64,000 bases of DNA from Acidobacteria bacterium SCN 69-37 (GCA_001724025.1 MEDJ01000022.1:124001-188000); one strand, 5' to 3'; shown: positions 17,127-25,651, numbered from the stretch's first letter. Translations and numbers: made by a program. Notes: generated by a model from the letters alone, not told the origin.

Positions 17127-17981
17127 TCAGCGTCTCGGCGTCGCGTCTCCCTCGACGAGTCCCAGCACCCACTTCATCGCCTCGAGATACATCGTCTGGA
17201 TCGACGGATCGTCCCAGGTGTCTGCCGTGTGACCGAAAGTCGACCAGAACGTCCGCCCCTTGCCGTATGTCCGCGCCATCGCCACGGGGAAGTCGCTGTC
17301 GGTCCGGTGCAGATCGGGATGCGCGAGATCGACGGACGCCGGATCGAGGCTGGCCAGCACGCGGACCGTATCGCGTGAATACGGGGACGGACGGAGCACG
17401 TAGTATTCCTCCGTGCGCGTGAACGTCGCGGGAAAGTGCTTCATCGCGGGAAAATCCGGTGCTTCGATGCGTACGCGCGCGTCCACCACGTTCCACGGAT
17501 GGTTGTCGAAATAGCCGCCGACCATCTCGCCGAACTCGGGCCAGCCGTAGAACGCCGCGTTGCCCGAGTGCGCCGCCACCACGCCTTTCCCCTCGTCGCG
17601 CACGAACGACACGAAGTCGCGCTTCTGCTGATCGGTCCAGTCCCCCTCACCCGAGATGAACAGGAACACCGCGTCGAAGTCGTCGAGCGTCCGCGCGTTG
17701 CGTGCCGGTGCGGGAACCGGCTGCCTGGTGATCCACTGGGAATCGGTGCGGATGAACGTGTCCCACAGGCCGGTGTCGCGACCGAGCCGATCGATGACAG
17801 CGAGCGCGTGACTGATCGAGTCGTGCGTGAAGCCTGTGTGCGTATCGCCGAGCGCCAGCACGCGTTTGCGCGCCGGCGGCCCAGCCTGCGCATCCAGTCG
17901 CGCCGTCGTGACGACGTCCGTCGCGACGATCGCGACGGCCATTCCGATCGTCGCCAGGCCCAGCATCCATCGTCCGATCAT
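17127..17981 (-). CDS. ThuA-domain protein, exported
   Basis: A 284-residue protein whose ATG 17981 overlaps the preceding gene stop by 4 bp. Residues 1-35 form a signal peptide or anchor (MIGRWMLGLATIGMAVAIVA). The class-I glutamine amidotransferase-like ThuA fold follows: KRVLALGDTHTGFTHDSISH, DAVFLFISGEGDWTDQQKRD, GVVAAHSGNAAFYGWPEFGE with MVGGYFDNHPW, and the C-terminal RTYGKGRTFWSTFGHTADTW. ThuA proteins occur in trehalose and other sugar utilisation loci; catalytic activity is unproven. It is the third gene of an operon with an old-yellow-enzyme and a DHDPS-family protein. Confidence 0.85.
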   Translation of the reverse strand: MIGRWMLGLATIGMAVAIVATDVVTTARLDAQAGPPARKRVLALGDTHTGFTHDSISHALAVIDRLGRDTGLWDTFIRTDSQWITRQPVPAPARNARTLDDFDAVFLFISGEGDWTDQQKRDFVSFVRDEGKGVVAAHSGNAAFYGWPEFGEMVGGYFDNHPWNVVDARVRIEAPDFPAMKHFPATFTRTEEYYVLRPSPYSRDTVRVLASLDPASVDLAHPDLHRTDSDFPVAMARTYGKGRTFWSTFGHTADTWDDPSIQTMYLEAMKWVLGLVEGDATPRR

Positions 17982-19438
17982 CGTGACTCCCCGGCCGTCA
18001 TCCGCGTCCGTACGGCCAGGACACGCGCGGCCTCCGGCATCGCCTTGTAGTAAGCGTCGAGCGGATAGCACCCGGAGATGAACCCCAGGCGCGGTCCGGT
18101 CGTGCAGTCGCTGAAGGTACGGCACAGGTCCCCGCGCCGGATCGGCCGGCCCGCCAGCACGTCGGCAGGCAGATCCGGATACGAGAGGACGATGCGCCCG
18201 AGGCCGACGAAATCGGTCAGCCCCTCGCGGACGGTGTACTGGCCCACGTGCGGCAGCCACTCCTGAAGGTAGCTGTAGGCCGAGCCGACGAACGTCATCG
18301 TGGGAAACGCCGCCTTGAGCCGCGCCGTCGCGTCGATCTGCCGCGCAACGCCGTGGAGCGGATCCTCGGGCGGCAGGTACCCATCGGCCGGCGGGAAGAA
18401 AGCGGGCCGCTGCGTGTGCGGGCAGTAGTACGGACTGCCGCCCGTGACGCAGATCAGTCGCACGCCGAGTCGCTCGAGCATCGCGATCAACTGCCGGCCC
18501 TCGTCGAGCGCCGCGTGCATGTCGCCCGCGTCGGCCAGGCCGAAGCCGATCGGCGGGTCCTGCGGCATGACACCGTCCGGTTCGCCGACGCCGTCGGTCC
18601 CCTTCCGATACGGCACGAGATCGAAGGCGGAGAGCCGGACACCGATCTTCAGTCCGGGCACGGCGGCCTGGATCCCCTCGATGATGGCGCGCGGGAATCG
18701 CAGACGATGCTCGAGCGATCCGCCGTACCGCCCGGGGCGCTGACGGGCGCCGATCAGTTCGTGCCCCAGGTAGCCGTGACACAGCTTCACGTCGACGAAC
18801 TGGAACCCGCACGCCGCTGCGCGCCCCGCCGCGACGATGAACTCGTCGACGAGCCGATCGAGATCGTCGTCGGTGAGGACCGGCACGGGTCCGGCGACGC
18901 GCGCGTCGAGGATCGGGTGCGGCCCGGCGGTGAGCGGCTCGGGACGATCCGACGCGTTCGGCTTCGCGAATCGGCCGGAGTGCGTGAGTTGCAGCCCGAT
19001 GACCAGATCGCTGTCAGCGCTTGAGCCAAACATGTTTCGGTGAGACTGCACAAGATCCTCGCGCAGCGCCGCGATCGACGCCTGCGTGCGGTCAGCCATC
19101 AGCAGCTGGTTCGGGCTCGCGCGCCCGTCGTGACGTACGGCCACGGCCTCGCCGCCCCAGATGAGCTTCGCGCCGCTCGCCCCGAAGCGTTGCCAGCGAC
19201 GCCGCGTGTGATCGCTCGGCTGGCCGTCGAGCGTGCCGTCCCACCCTTCCATGGGCAGCACGCAGAAGCGGTTGCCGATGTGGAAGCCGTCGACGTCGAT
19301 CGATCGGGCCAGCGGGGCCTGGTCGCCCGACGCCAGCGTGTCGTCGAAGTCGATCCCGATGCCGCTGCGTTCGAGGTGTGCGCGGAAGAGCGCGGCGGTC
19401 TTGAGCGTTGCCATACGGGGGAACGCCGGTCGGCTCAT
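17978..19438 (-). CDS. old yellow enzyme-like NADH:flavin oxidoreductase
   Basis: A 486-residue FMN TIM-barrel oxidoreductase. N-terminal region FHIGNRFCVLPMEGWDGTLD and GASGAKLIWGGEAVAV are the usual OYE FMN-binding strands; VIGLQLTHSGRFAKPNASDR is the substrate/FMN loop; DVKLCHGYLGHELIGARQRP replaces the usual Hx2H(G)YL active-site segment and keeps CHGYL; GLTDFVGLGRIVLSYPDLPA closes the barrel. A Cys-rich tail (GDLCRTFSDCTTGPRLGFIS plus GCYPLD) could hold a cluster but differs from the CxxC-x3-C pattern of dienoyl-CoA reductases. No second NADPH/FAD domain exists. Flanked with 4-bp overlaps on both sides, so the three genes form one unit. Confidence 0.85.
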   Translation of the reverse strand: MSRPAFPRMATLKTAALFRAHLERSGIGIDFDDTLASGDQAPLARSIDVDGFHIGNRFCVLPMEGWDGTLDGQPSDHTRRRWQRFGASGAKLIWGGEAVAVRHDGRASPNQLLMADRTQASIAALREDLVQSHRNMFGSSADSDLVIGLQLTHSGRFAKPNASDRPEPLTAGPHPILDARVAGPVPVLTDDDLDRLVDEFIVAAGRAAACGFQFVDVKLCHGYLGHELIGARQRPGRYGGSLEHRLRFPRAIIEGIQAAVPGLKIGVRLSAFDLVPYRKGTDGVGEPDGVMPQDPPIGFGLADAGDMHAALDEGRQLIAMLERLGVRLICVTGGSPYYCPHTQRPAFFPPADGYLPPEDPLHGVARQIDATARLKAAFPTMTFVGSAYSYLQEWLPHVGQYTVREGLTDFVGLGRIVLSYPDLPADVLAGRPIRRGDLCRTFSDCTTGPRLGFISGCYPLDAYYKAMPEAARVLAVRTRMTAGESR

Positions 19439-20460
19439 CGATCCAGATCTCCCAGCACCCGATCGATCCGATCGAGGATGTCGGCAAGCAGCGGCACGTC
19501 GGTCGACGGCCGCCCCGCGCCCTGCGGGTGTGCGCCATCGGTGGCAATCAGACCGCGCAGTTTCAGGAATTGTGCCGCCGAGTGCTTGTAGGCAGGCACC
19601 GGCGCACGGAACGCGAGTTGCCCGAGATACTGCAGCAGATCGTTGACGAGGAACGCCCGCGGATCGCCCTCGCGCCAGAGCCTGTCACGCGCCGCAAACG
19701 CCTCGACGTGGAACGCCGAGAGCCCCAGCAGGTAGTCACTGCCGTAGAAGACCATGTCGATGGCCAGGTCGTTCCCCGTATACACCGTGAAGCCCGGCCG
19801 GTGCGCGTCGCGCAGCGCGAGGCGTCGCCATTCGGTCGTGCGATCGAGCGAGGAGTGCTTCGCGCCGATGAACGGCTCGAGGCTCATCAGGCGACGGAAC
19901 AGATCGTCCGAATAGATCCGCCCGAACGACGCGAACATCGCCCCGAGTTCGAAGGCGAGCATGGGACCGCCCTCGACGGCCACGCCGGCGTACACATCGA
20001 AGATCTCGTCCTCGCTGCGCGTGCCGAGGGCCGACGACTGGAACAGGATCGGCGTGCCGCCCGCGGTACGGACCGCGTCGATCTCGCGCAGATACAGACG
20101 AACCGGATCGCCCGTTCCGCCCTCGATGAAACAGCCGGCCACGAAGGAACGTCCCCGACCGACCTCGGCCGTCTCGGCGAGCACGCGCGCGCGTTGCGCG
20201 GCAGTGATGAGGTTGACGTAGCCGGTGTCCATGTTCACGGCTGGCGTGAGTCCGGCCGCCCACGTGCGATCGAGCAGGAGGCGGAACGCGGCCCAGTCCG
20301 GGCCGTCATCCGGCAGCCACGGCAGCAGGACCGCTGACGCACCGTTGATGGTGCGCCCGGGCTTGAGCGCAGGGATGTCCACGTGAATGTCCGGCAGAAG
20401 GATACCACTGCCGTCCTCGCGGCCTCGCCCGCCTTTCAGGAATGTGTACGCGGGTCGCAA
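19435..20460 (-). CDS. dihydrodipicolinate synthase-family lyase/aldolase
   Basis: A 341-residue class-I aldolase-like TIM barrel. The Schiff-base lysine is likely in EPFIGAKHSSLDRTTEWR, matching the GIKxxS motif of the DapA/NAL family. The usual Tyr motif YNxP is not evident (TPILFQSSALGTRS), so the reaction probably differs from DapA. The N-terminus MRPAYTFLKGGRGREDGSGI may be too long; LLPDIHVDIPALKPGRTING is nearer a family start. It leads the operon with the old-yellow-enzyme (4-bp overlap) and ThuA genes and is divergent from the PEGA gene 89 bp away. The three together suggest sugar-acid or keto-acid catabolism. Confidence 0.75.
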   Translation of the reverse strand: MRPAYTFLKGGRGREDGSGILLPDIHVDIPALKPGRTINGASAVLLPWLPDDGPDWAAFRLLLDRTWAAGLTPAVNMDTGYVNLITAAQRARVLAETAEVGRGRSFVAGCFIEGGTGDPVRLYLREIDAVRTAGGTPILFQSSALGTRSEDEIFDVYAGVAVEGGPMLAFELGAMFASFGRIYSDDLFRRLMSLEPFIGAKHSSLDRTTEWRRLALRDAHRPGFTVYTGNDLAIDMVFYGSDYLLGLSAFHVEAFAARDRLWREGDPRAFLVNDLLQYLGQLAFRAPVPAYKHSAAQFLKLRGLIATDGAHPQGAGRPSTDVPLLADILDRIDRVLGDLDR

Positions 20461-20549
20461 CTTGTAACGACACGCGAATCACGTGTTGCCGAACGGCCCG
20501 CAATCGGGCTGGCAGCGGACTTGCTCGTGGAGAGCGACGCGGCCCTCCC

Positions 20550-21707
20550 ATGTCGTCATCATTCTCGTCATCCGCCTCGTCAGACTCACACGCGTCGCCA
20601 CCAGACACCTCGCAGGATCCGGCAACTCCCGGCCACGGCTTCGGGCGCGGCGCGCTCGATCCCGCGGCGCTGCCGTTCATGCCGCCGCCCCGCAAGCCCC
20701 GGGCCGGGCGGCGACGCCTGTCGATCCTGCTCGGCATGCTCGCGTTGATCTGTATGGCAGTGCCGTCGATCGCGTACCTGCGGACGGCCTCGAGCCCGGC
20801 CCCGGACGCGGCCGCCTCGGCCGCCTTCGCCACGGCCGCAGCGGCCACCGTCACCCCTCCACCTGTTGTCGGCGTCGTCCAGGTCACGTCGAACCCGGTC
20901 GGGGCGCAGGTGCTCATCGACGACGAACCGCGAGGCGTGACGCCGCTACGGATCACGCTGCCGCCGGGCGACTATACGCTCCAGCTGCGCAACAACACGG
21001 TCACGCGCGTCCTGCCGCTGACCGTGGAGGCCAACGCCACGGTGCAGCCGTTCGTCGACCTCGTGCCGAGCCTGGCCTCGTCGGGTCGTCTCGAAATCTC
21101 GTCGGACCCGCCGGGCGCGCGCGTGGTGGTCGACGGCACCTCGCGCGGCGTGACGCCGCTCGTGCTGGCCGCGGTGCCGGCCGGCCAGCATCGCGTCGTG
21201 GTCACCGATGGCACGCTCACGGTGAATCGCGTGGTCGACGTCGTGCCGGGCGGCGCCGTCACCGTCGCGGCCGCCATGACGCCCGCCGGGGCGACGGGCG
21301 GCTGGATTACGGTGCGGGCCCCGTTCGAGATGCAGATTGTCGACAACGGCCGGATCGTCGGCACCACGAGCAGCGAACGCATCATGCTGCCCGTCGGCAC
21401 GCACGCGCTCGAACTGCGGGCCGCGGCATACGAATTCAAGGCGGACGTCACCGTCCAGGTGCAGGCCGGACGCACGGTGGACGTACCGGTGACGCTGCCC
21501 AGTGGATCCCTCTCGATCAGCGCCATGCCGTGGGCCGACGTCTGGATCGACGGCCGCGCCGTCGGGCAGACGCCGCTCGGACACATCGCCGTGCCCGTTG
21601 GCGAACACCAGGTCACCTGGAAGCACCCGCAGCTGGGCGAACGCTCGCAGACCGTGCGAGTGACGACGCACACGGCCACGCGGGTGGGGGTGGACTTCGG
21701 GCGATGA
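20550..21707 (+). CDS. PEGA-domain membrane protein
   Basis: A 385-residue protein. ATG 20550 was preferred to an upstream start at 20442 because residues before it have no features. A Ser/Pro-rich cytoplasmic tail (1-50) precedes one transmembrane helix RLSILLGMLALICMAVPSIA, then the outside part has PEGA repeats: SNPVGAQVLIDDEPRGVTPL, SSDPPGARVVVDGTSRGVTP, and a final AMPWADVWIDGRAVGQTPLG, with a diverged third copy between (VRAPFEMQIVDNGRIVG). PEGA modules are surface- or periplasm-exposed beta domains. The next gene overlaps by 4 bp and encodes a TonB-like protein, so both may serve an envelope energy-transfer or motility-related apparatus. Same architecture occurs after kinase domains in other proteins; no kinase here. 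Confidence 0.82.
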   Translation: MSSSFSSSASSDSHASPPDTSQDPATPGHGFGRGALDPAALPFMPPPRKPRAGRRRLSILLGMLALICMAVPSIAYLRTASSPAPDAAASAAFATAAAATVTPPPVVGVVQVTSNPVGAQVLIDDEPRGVTPLRITLPPGDYTLQLRNNTVTRVLPLTVEANATVQPFVDLVPSLASSGRLEISSDPPGARVVVDGTSRGVTPLVLAAVPAGQHRVVVTDGTLTVNRVVDVVPGGAVTVAAAMTPAGATGGWITVRAPFEMQIVDNGRIVGTTSSERIMLPVGTHALELRAAAYEFKADVTVQVQAGRTVDVPVTLPSGSLSISAMPWADVWIDGRAVGQTPLGHIAVPVGEHQVTWKHPQLGERSQTVRVTTHTATRVGVDFGR

Positions 21708-22627
21708 CCGGATGGGCCGCGACGATCCTCGTGCTCGCGCTCGGGGTCCAGCAGCCGTCGGGATCGCTGGACGCCGACGCGCTGACGCGCGTGCGCGAAC
21801 TCTACGCGCTGGCGTCATACGAGGACGCGTTGGCGCAGCTCGATGCGGCCGGCGCGCGCGTCGATCCCTCGCGCGCGGCGCAGTACCGCGCGCTCTGCCT
21901 GCTGGGATTGAACCGCGTCGCCGATGCCGAGCGCACGATCGATCGGCTCGTCGTCGATCACCCGTCCTATGCGATCGCCGAGGCCGAGGTCCCGCCGCGC
22001 CTGTTCGCGCTGTTCCAGGCGGCACGGGAGCGATTGCTGCCATCGACGGCACGGGCCCGTTATCTGGAGGCGCGGGCCGCCTTCGATCGCGGGCAGTTCC
22101 CGCAGGCCGCACGCGGATTCCGCGAGGTGCAGACGCTGCTGGCCGACCCCGCGTTCATCGCCGACATCGATGGCCTGCGCGATCTGAAGGCCCTCAGCGA
22201 CGGGTTCCTGGATCTCGCGGAGCGTGAAATCCAGCAGGCCGCGACGCCCGCGCCCGCTGCCGGCACGGCGAGCCCTGTTGCGGCCGCATCGACAATCGCC
22301 ACGCGCGATCCGGCGCCGGCGCCAGATCCGGTCCGGATCTACTCGGACGCCGATTCCGATGTCCAGCCGCCCGTCGACGTGCAGCGTCGCCTGCCGACCT
22401 GGGCGCCGCCGCCGGCGCTGGCGCAGAGCGAGTTCCGGGGCCTGCTCGACGTGAGCATCGACGAGACCGGGGCCGTGACCGCGGCGACGCTGATTGCCCC
22501 GATCCACCCGTTCTACGACGGCACGCTCGTGGAGGCCGCCACGCGCTGGCGATTCCGCCCGGCCCTCAAGGACGGCACGCCGGTGCCCTATCGCAAGACC
22601 TTCGCGATCGTCCTCGGTCGCAGATAG
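21704..22627 (+). CDS. TonB-C-domain protein with TPR-like N-terminus
   Basis: A 307-residue protein whose ATG overlaps the PEGA gene stop (ATGA). A short hydrophobic start MTGWAATILVLALGVQQPSG is followed by helical repeats resembling TPR (residues 25-180: VRELYALASYEDALAQLDAA, RALCLLGLNRVADAERTIDR). A Pro/Ala linker leads to the C-terminal TonB fold: GLLDVSIDETGAVTAATLIA, FYDGTLVEAATRWRFRPALK and DGTPVPYRKTFAIVL. The TonB C-domain normally contacts outer-membrane receptors; here it may link the PEGA protein to them. The N-terminal hydrophobic part looks like a signal peptide rather than a TonB anchor. Confidence 0.8.
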   Translation: MTGWAATILVLALGVQQPSGSLDADALTRVRELYALASYEDALAQLDAAGARVDPSRAAQYRALCLLGLNRVADAERTIDRLVVDHPSYAIAEAEVPPRLFALFQAARERLLPSTARARYLEARAAFDRGQFPQAARGFREVQTLLADPAFIADIDGLRDLKALSDGFLDLAEREIQQAATPAPAAGTASPVAAASTIATRDPAPAPDPVRIYSDADSDVQPPVDVQRRLPTWAPPPALAQSEFRGLLDVSIDETGAVTAATLIAPIHPFYDGTLVEAATRWRFRPALKDGTPVPYRKTFAIVLGRR

Positions 22628-22668
22628 CGGCGGCGCGATCGGCGGGCGGCGCGGCGGCGCGATCGGAG

Positions 22669-22750
22669 CCCCGAGGCTTCAGCCTCGGGGGATCCCCCTG
22701 GGGCTGGAGCCCCAGGGCTCCTCCCAGCCTGTCGCCTCCCCGCCTCTCTT
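22669..22750 (+). repeat. two back-to-back hairpin repeats plus a family-2 tail
   Basis: CCCCGAGGCT-TC-AGCCTCGGGG (22669-22690) is followed 5 bp later by CCCTGGGGCT-GG-AGCCCCAGGG (22696-22717). The arms differ by compensating base changes, so pairing is preserved. CCCAGCCTGTCGCCTCCC (22723 on) is the reverse of the family-2 repeat. This fills the gap before efp. Confidence 0.75.
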
Positions 22751-22751
22751 C

Positions 22752-22757
22752 TATACT
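22752..22757 (+). promoter_or_regulatory. -10 box TATACT of a probable leaderless promoter
   Basis: TATACT ends 9 nt before the efp ATG at 22767 and there is no SD. Confidence 0.45.
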
Positions 22758-22766
22758 GTTTCCCCG

Positions 22767-23342
22767 ATGGCGAGCCTGATTGAAGCGATCGAGATCAAGC
22801 GGAAGATGTTCTTCGAGTACGAGGGGGCACCGTACCACTGCCTCGACGTCGAGGTGTCGAAGCCGACGGCCCGCGGCGGGCAGACGCTCGTGCGGCTCAA
22901 GATGCGCAACATGCTGACGCGCGCGGTGTTCGACAAGACGTTCAAGGCCGGCGAGAAATTCGCCGAGCCCGATCTCGTGCGCGTGCCGGCGTCGTTCCAG
23001 TATGGCGATGGCAGCGGCTATCACTTCATGGATCTCGAGACCTACGACACGATGACCCTGAGTGCCGAGACGCTGGGCGACGATCGCCTGATGCTGTCGG
23101 ACAACCTCGAGGTCCAGGTCGACAAGTACAACGGCAACGCCATCGCCGTGCAGTTGCCGCCGCACGTGGTGCTGGCGGTGACGACGACCGAGCCGGGAGT
23201 GCGCGGCGATACGGCCAGCGGCGGCGTGACCAAGGCGGCCACGCTCGAGACCGGCCTCGAGATCCGCGTGCCGCTGTTCATCAAGGAAGGCGAGCGCGTG
23301 AAGGTCCACACGGAGACCCGCGAGTTCGCGGGCCGCGCCTGA
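22767..23342 (+). CDS. efp: elongation factor P, EfpL (YeiP)-like loop
   Basis: A 191-residue three-domain EF-P that relieves ribosome stalling at proline stretches. KOW-like domain I holds EIKRKMFFEYEGAPYHCLDV; the tip loop reads SKPTARGGQTLVRLKMRN. It lacks the modifiable Lys of the KPGKGQ type and has an Arg within xPTARG, the pattern of E. coli EfpL/YeiP. The C-terminal signature ATLETGLEIRVPLFIKEGER is canonical. The start at 22767 follows a TATACT box 9 nt away. The SDR gene overlaps the stop by one base. The EF-P call is certain; the EfpL assignment rests on the loop. Confidence 0.93.
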   Translation: MASLIEAIEIKRKMFFEYEGAPYHCLDVEVSKPTARGGQTLVRLKMRNMLTRAVFDKTFKAGEKFAEPDLVRVPASFQYGDGSGYHFMDLETYDTMTLSAETLGDDRLMLSDNLEVQVDKYNGNAIAVQLPPHVVLAVTTTEPGVRGDTASGGVTKAATLETGLEIRVPLFIKEGERVKVHTETREFAGRA

Positions 23343-24067
23343 TGGAGACGCCCGCGCCTCCGGTGATCGTCGTCACGGGCGCCGGCAGCGGGGTCGGACG
23401 CGCCGTCGCGCAGCGATTTGCCGCCGAGGGCTGGCACGTGGCGCTCGTCGGCCGGAACGCCGCCGCGCTCGACGAGACGATCGCGCTGTCGGGCCCGGAC
23501 GCGGCCGCTCGATGCCTGGCGATCGCGTGCGACGTGTCGGATGCCGCAGCGGTCGAGCGCATGGCTGCGGCCGTGATCGAGCGCTTCGGCCACGTCGACG
23601 TGCTCGTCAATTCCGCCGGCACCAACGTGCGGCGCCGCGCGTTCCGTGAGCTGTCGATCGAGGACTGGCACCGCGTGCTCGGCACGAACCTGCACGGCGC
23701 GTTCTACTGCGTGCGGACGTTCCTGCCCCACATGCGCGCGCGCGCGGCAGGCACCGTGATCAACATCAACTCGGACGTGGGCAAGCTCGCGCGCGATCTC
23801 GCGGGCGTGGCGTACGTCACGTCGAAGTTCGGCCTGACAGGTCTCACCCAGGCACTCAATGTCGAGGAGCGGGCGCACGGCATCCGCGCCTGTTCGATCT
23901 TTCCGCGCGACATCAACACGCCGCTGCTCGATCGTCGTCCCGAGCCGCCGTCGGCCGAGGCCCGCGCACGGATGGTGCAGCCGGCAGACGTGGCCGCCTG
24001 CGTGTGGCTCGCCGCCACCCTGCCGGCCAACGCCATCGTCGAAGAGCTGTCGGTCCACTCGCGCTGA
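23342..24067 (+). CDS. SDR-family oxidoreductase
   Basis: A 241-residue short-chain dehydrogenase. VIVVTGAGSGVGRAVAQRFA is the TGxxxGxG dinucleotide motif; LVNSAGTNVRRRAFREL holds the NAG-equivalent NSAG; INSDVGKLARDLAGVAYVTS followed by KFGLTGL gives the Ser-Tyr-Lys triad (S, YVTSK). ACSIFPRDINTPLLD is the usual post-triad loop. Start ATG shares a base with the EF-P stop (TGATG), implying translational coupling with efp. Substrate unknown; functional link with efp is not obvious and may be only positional. Confidence 0.85.
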   Translation: METPAPPVIVVTGAGSGVGRAVAQRFAAEGWHVALVGRNAAALDETIALSGPDAAARCLAIACDVSDAAAVERMAAAVIERFGHVDVLVNSAGTNVRRRAFRELSIEDWHRVLGTNLHGAFYCVRTFLPHMRARAAGTVININSDVGKLARDLAGVAYVTSKFGLTGLTQALNVEERAHGIRACSIFPRDINTPLLDRRPEPPSAEARARMVQPADVAACVWLAATLPANAIVEELSVHSR

Positions 24068-24137
24068 CGCGCACGCGAGACGGGCGGCACACGGGAACCG
24101 TCACCCCGACTTGAACGGGTGCCGGAGACCTCCCTCG

Positions 24138-24143
24138 TATAGT
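24138..24143 (+). promoter_or_regulatory. -10 box TATAGT upstream of the AraC-type regulator
   Basis: TATAGT lies 26 nt before the GTG at 24170. No clear -35 hexamer was recognised. Confidence 0.35.
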
Positions 24144-24169
24144 CCACGAACCGTTCCCATCGCGATCCC

Positions 24170-25051
24170 GTGGAGACCTCCCGCGTGACGCCAACGCCCT
24201 CCGACCCGTGCCCTGCCGGCCCCGCAGTGGGACAGGTCTGGCGATCGCCGACGCTGCCCGGCGTGGAGCTCATGCTCGGGATCAATGCCGGCCGTCGCTG
24301 CCGCCTGCTGCACGAAAGCTACACCGTCTGCGTCGTGCCGCACACGGGCAATGCTCCGACAGTCCTCACGGCGTGGAAATACCGCGGCCACATCTACCAG
24401 TTCCGCCCAGGGGACGTCAGCATCGAGGAGCCGGGTGAAGTCCACACGTGCGTCCGCGTGTACTCGCCGCTGCGGTACTGCCTGCTCAGAATCGACCCGG
24501 AGCTGATGACGGCCGTCGCCGTCGAGTTGAACCAGTGGCCGCTCCACTTTCCGACGCCGCTCATCGGCACGCCCCGGCTCTACGACGTGTTCGCGCGCTT
24601 CTACCACGCCCTGGCACAGCCGTCGACACAACTCGAGCGGGAAGTCCGGTTGTCGACGCTGCTCCGCCACCTGGTGATGGCGTCAGGGGATCCGCTGCCG
24701 GAACCGGCGACGCCTCCAGGCGTGCGCGCGGCGCTGGCGCGCGCCAGGGACTACCTCGAAACCCACGTCGCCGAGACCGTCTGCCTCGAACAGCTCTCGG
24801 GCATCGCGGGCCTGTCACGCTTCCATTTCAGCCGCCTCTTCGCCGGCCTGTACGGCCTGTCGCCGCACGCCTACCAGAACCAGCTCCGCCTGCGGGCAAT
24901 CCGCGAGCGGCTCCGCACAGAATCCCGTGTCGACGCGCTCGACGCGGGATTCTTCGACCAGAGCCACCTCATCCGCCACTTCCGCGACAGCATGGGCATG
25001 ACGCCCCGCGCCTTTGCCACGGCGCAGCCGACGCTGCCCCCACTCGACTGA
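24170..25051 (+). CDS. AraC-family transcriptional regulator
   Basis: A 293-residue regulator starting at GTG 24170. Residues 20-135 form a cupin-type sensor (YRGHIYQFRPGDVSIEEPGE, VHTCVRV). Two helix-turn-helix motifs end the protein: ETVCLEQLSGIAGLSRFHFS with RLFAGLYGLSPHAYQNQLRL, and DAGFFDQSHLIRHFRDSMGM. The spacer between them (RERLRTESRVDALDAGF) is about eight residues shorter than usual, so the first helix of the second motif looks trimmed; activity may be affected. It stands between the efp-SDR pair and a convergent DUF5946 gene, so its target is not clear. Confidence 0.82.
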   Translation: METSRVTPTPSDPCPAGPAVGQVWRSPTLPGVELMLGINAGRRCRLLHESYTVCVVPHTGNAPTVLTAWKYRGHIYQFRPGDVSIEEPGEVHTCVRVYSPLRYCLLRIDPELMTAVAVELNQWPLHFPTPLIGTPRLYDVFARFYHALAQPSTQLEREVRLSTLLRHLVMASGDPLPEPATPPGVRAALARARDYLETHVAETVCLEQLSGIAGLSRFHFSRLFAGLYGLSPHAYQNQLRLRAIRERLRTESRVDALDAGFFDQSHLIRHFRDSMGMTPRAFATAQPTLPPLD

Positions 25052-25064
25052 TCGAGGCGAATGC

Positions 25065-25565
25065 TTACCGGCGACCCGCCGGCGTGATCGGCGAGGCCTG
25101 CTGGATCCAGTCGCGCGCGGTCGCCTGCAGCGGGGCGTAGGCCAGCCACGTCGCGCGCGCCCACCGATCGATGCCCGCCACGAGCAGCAGCGGTTCGCTC
25201 AGCGTCTCGAGACTGTTGACCAGGATGCTGCCGCGGCCGTCGGGCCAGCCGGGCGCGGGCGGATACGGCGCGTGCTGCCAGTCCGGACGGGCCGCCAGTT
25301 GCGCCAGCGCGCGATGGCCGCGTTCGGACCCGTCGTGCTCGAGCGCCCACGCCACGCCGCCGAGGTGGACGATCAGCTCCGCATAGGACGTGCAGAGATC
25401 GGCCGGGTGCTGCAGCGCGTACACGTCGTGCATCAGGCGCCAGGTCTTCAGGCTGTCCGTCCACGCCAGCGCCCGCACGCGCAGCGAGACGTCCGTGAAC
25501 AGATCCTGGCAGCGTTGCCGGCCGGCACCCAGACCACACCCGGAACAGACGTCAGACGTTCCCAT
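25065..25565 (-). CDS. DUF5946-family protein
   Basis: A 166-residue protein beginning MGTSDVCSGCGLGAGRQRCQ, a CxxC motif near residue 7-10 that could bind metal. The body is helical with WTDSLKTWRLMHDVYALQHP, SYAELIVHLGGVAWALEHDG and RATWLAYAPLQATARDWIQQ. The pattern is that of the DUF5946 family found in Acidobacteria and actinobacteria; function unknown. Convergent with the AraC regulator, 13 bp between stops. Confidence 0.7.
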   Translation of the reverse strand: MGTSDVCSGCGLGAGRQRCQDLFTDVSLRVRALAWTDSLKTWRLMHDVYALQHPADLCTSYAELIVHLGGVAWALEHDGSERGHRALAQLAARPDWQHAPYPPAPGWPDGRGSILVNSLETLSEPLLLVAGIDRWARATWLAYAPLQATARDWIQQASPITPAGRR

Positions 25566-25601
25566 GTATCCCGGGGCATTCTACCGTGACCGTCCGAAGG
25601 A

Positions 25602-25619
25602 CGCCCCGGAACCGGGGCG
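25602..25619. terminator. GC hairpin between small membrane gene and DUF5946 gene
   Basis: CGCCCCGG-AA-CCGGGGCG, perfect 8-bp arms, lies between the stop of the 33-residue gene (25652) and the start of the next minus-strand gene (25565). It could end the short transcript; no T-run follows. Confidence 0.4.
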
Positions 25620-25651
25620 CCCTCGCGGCAATCGCACGTGGTGTTTGAAGA

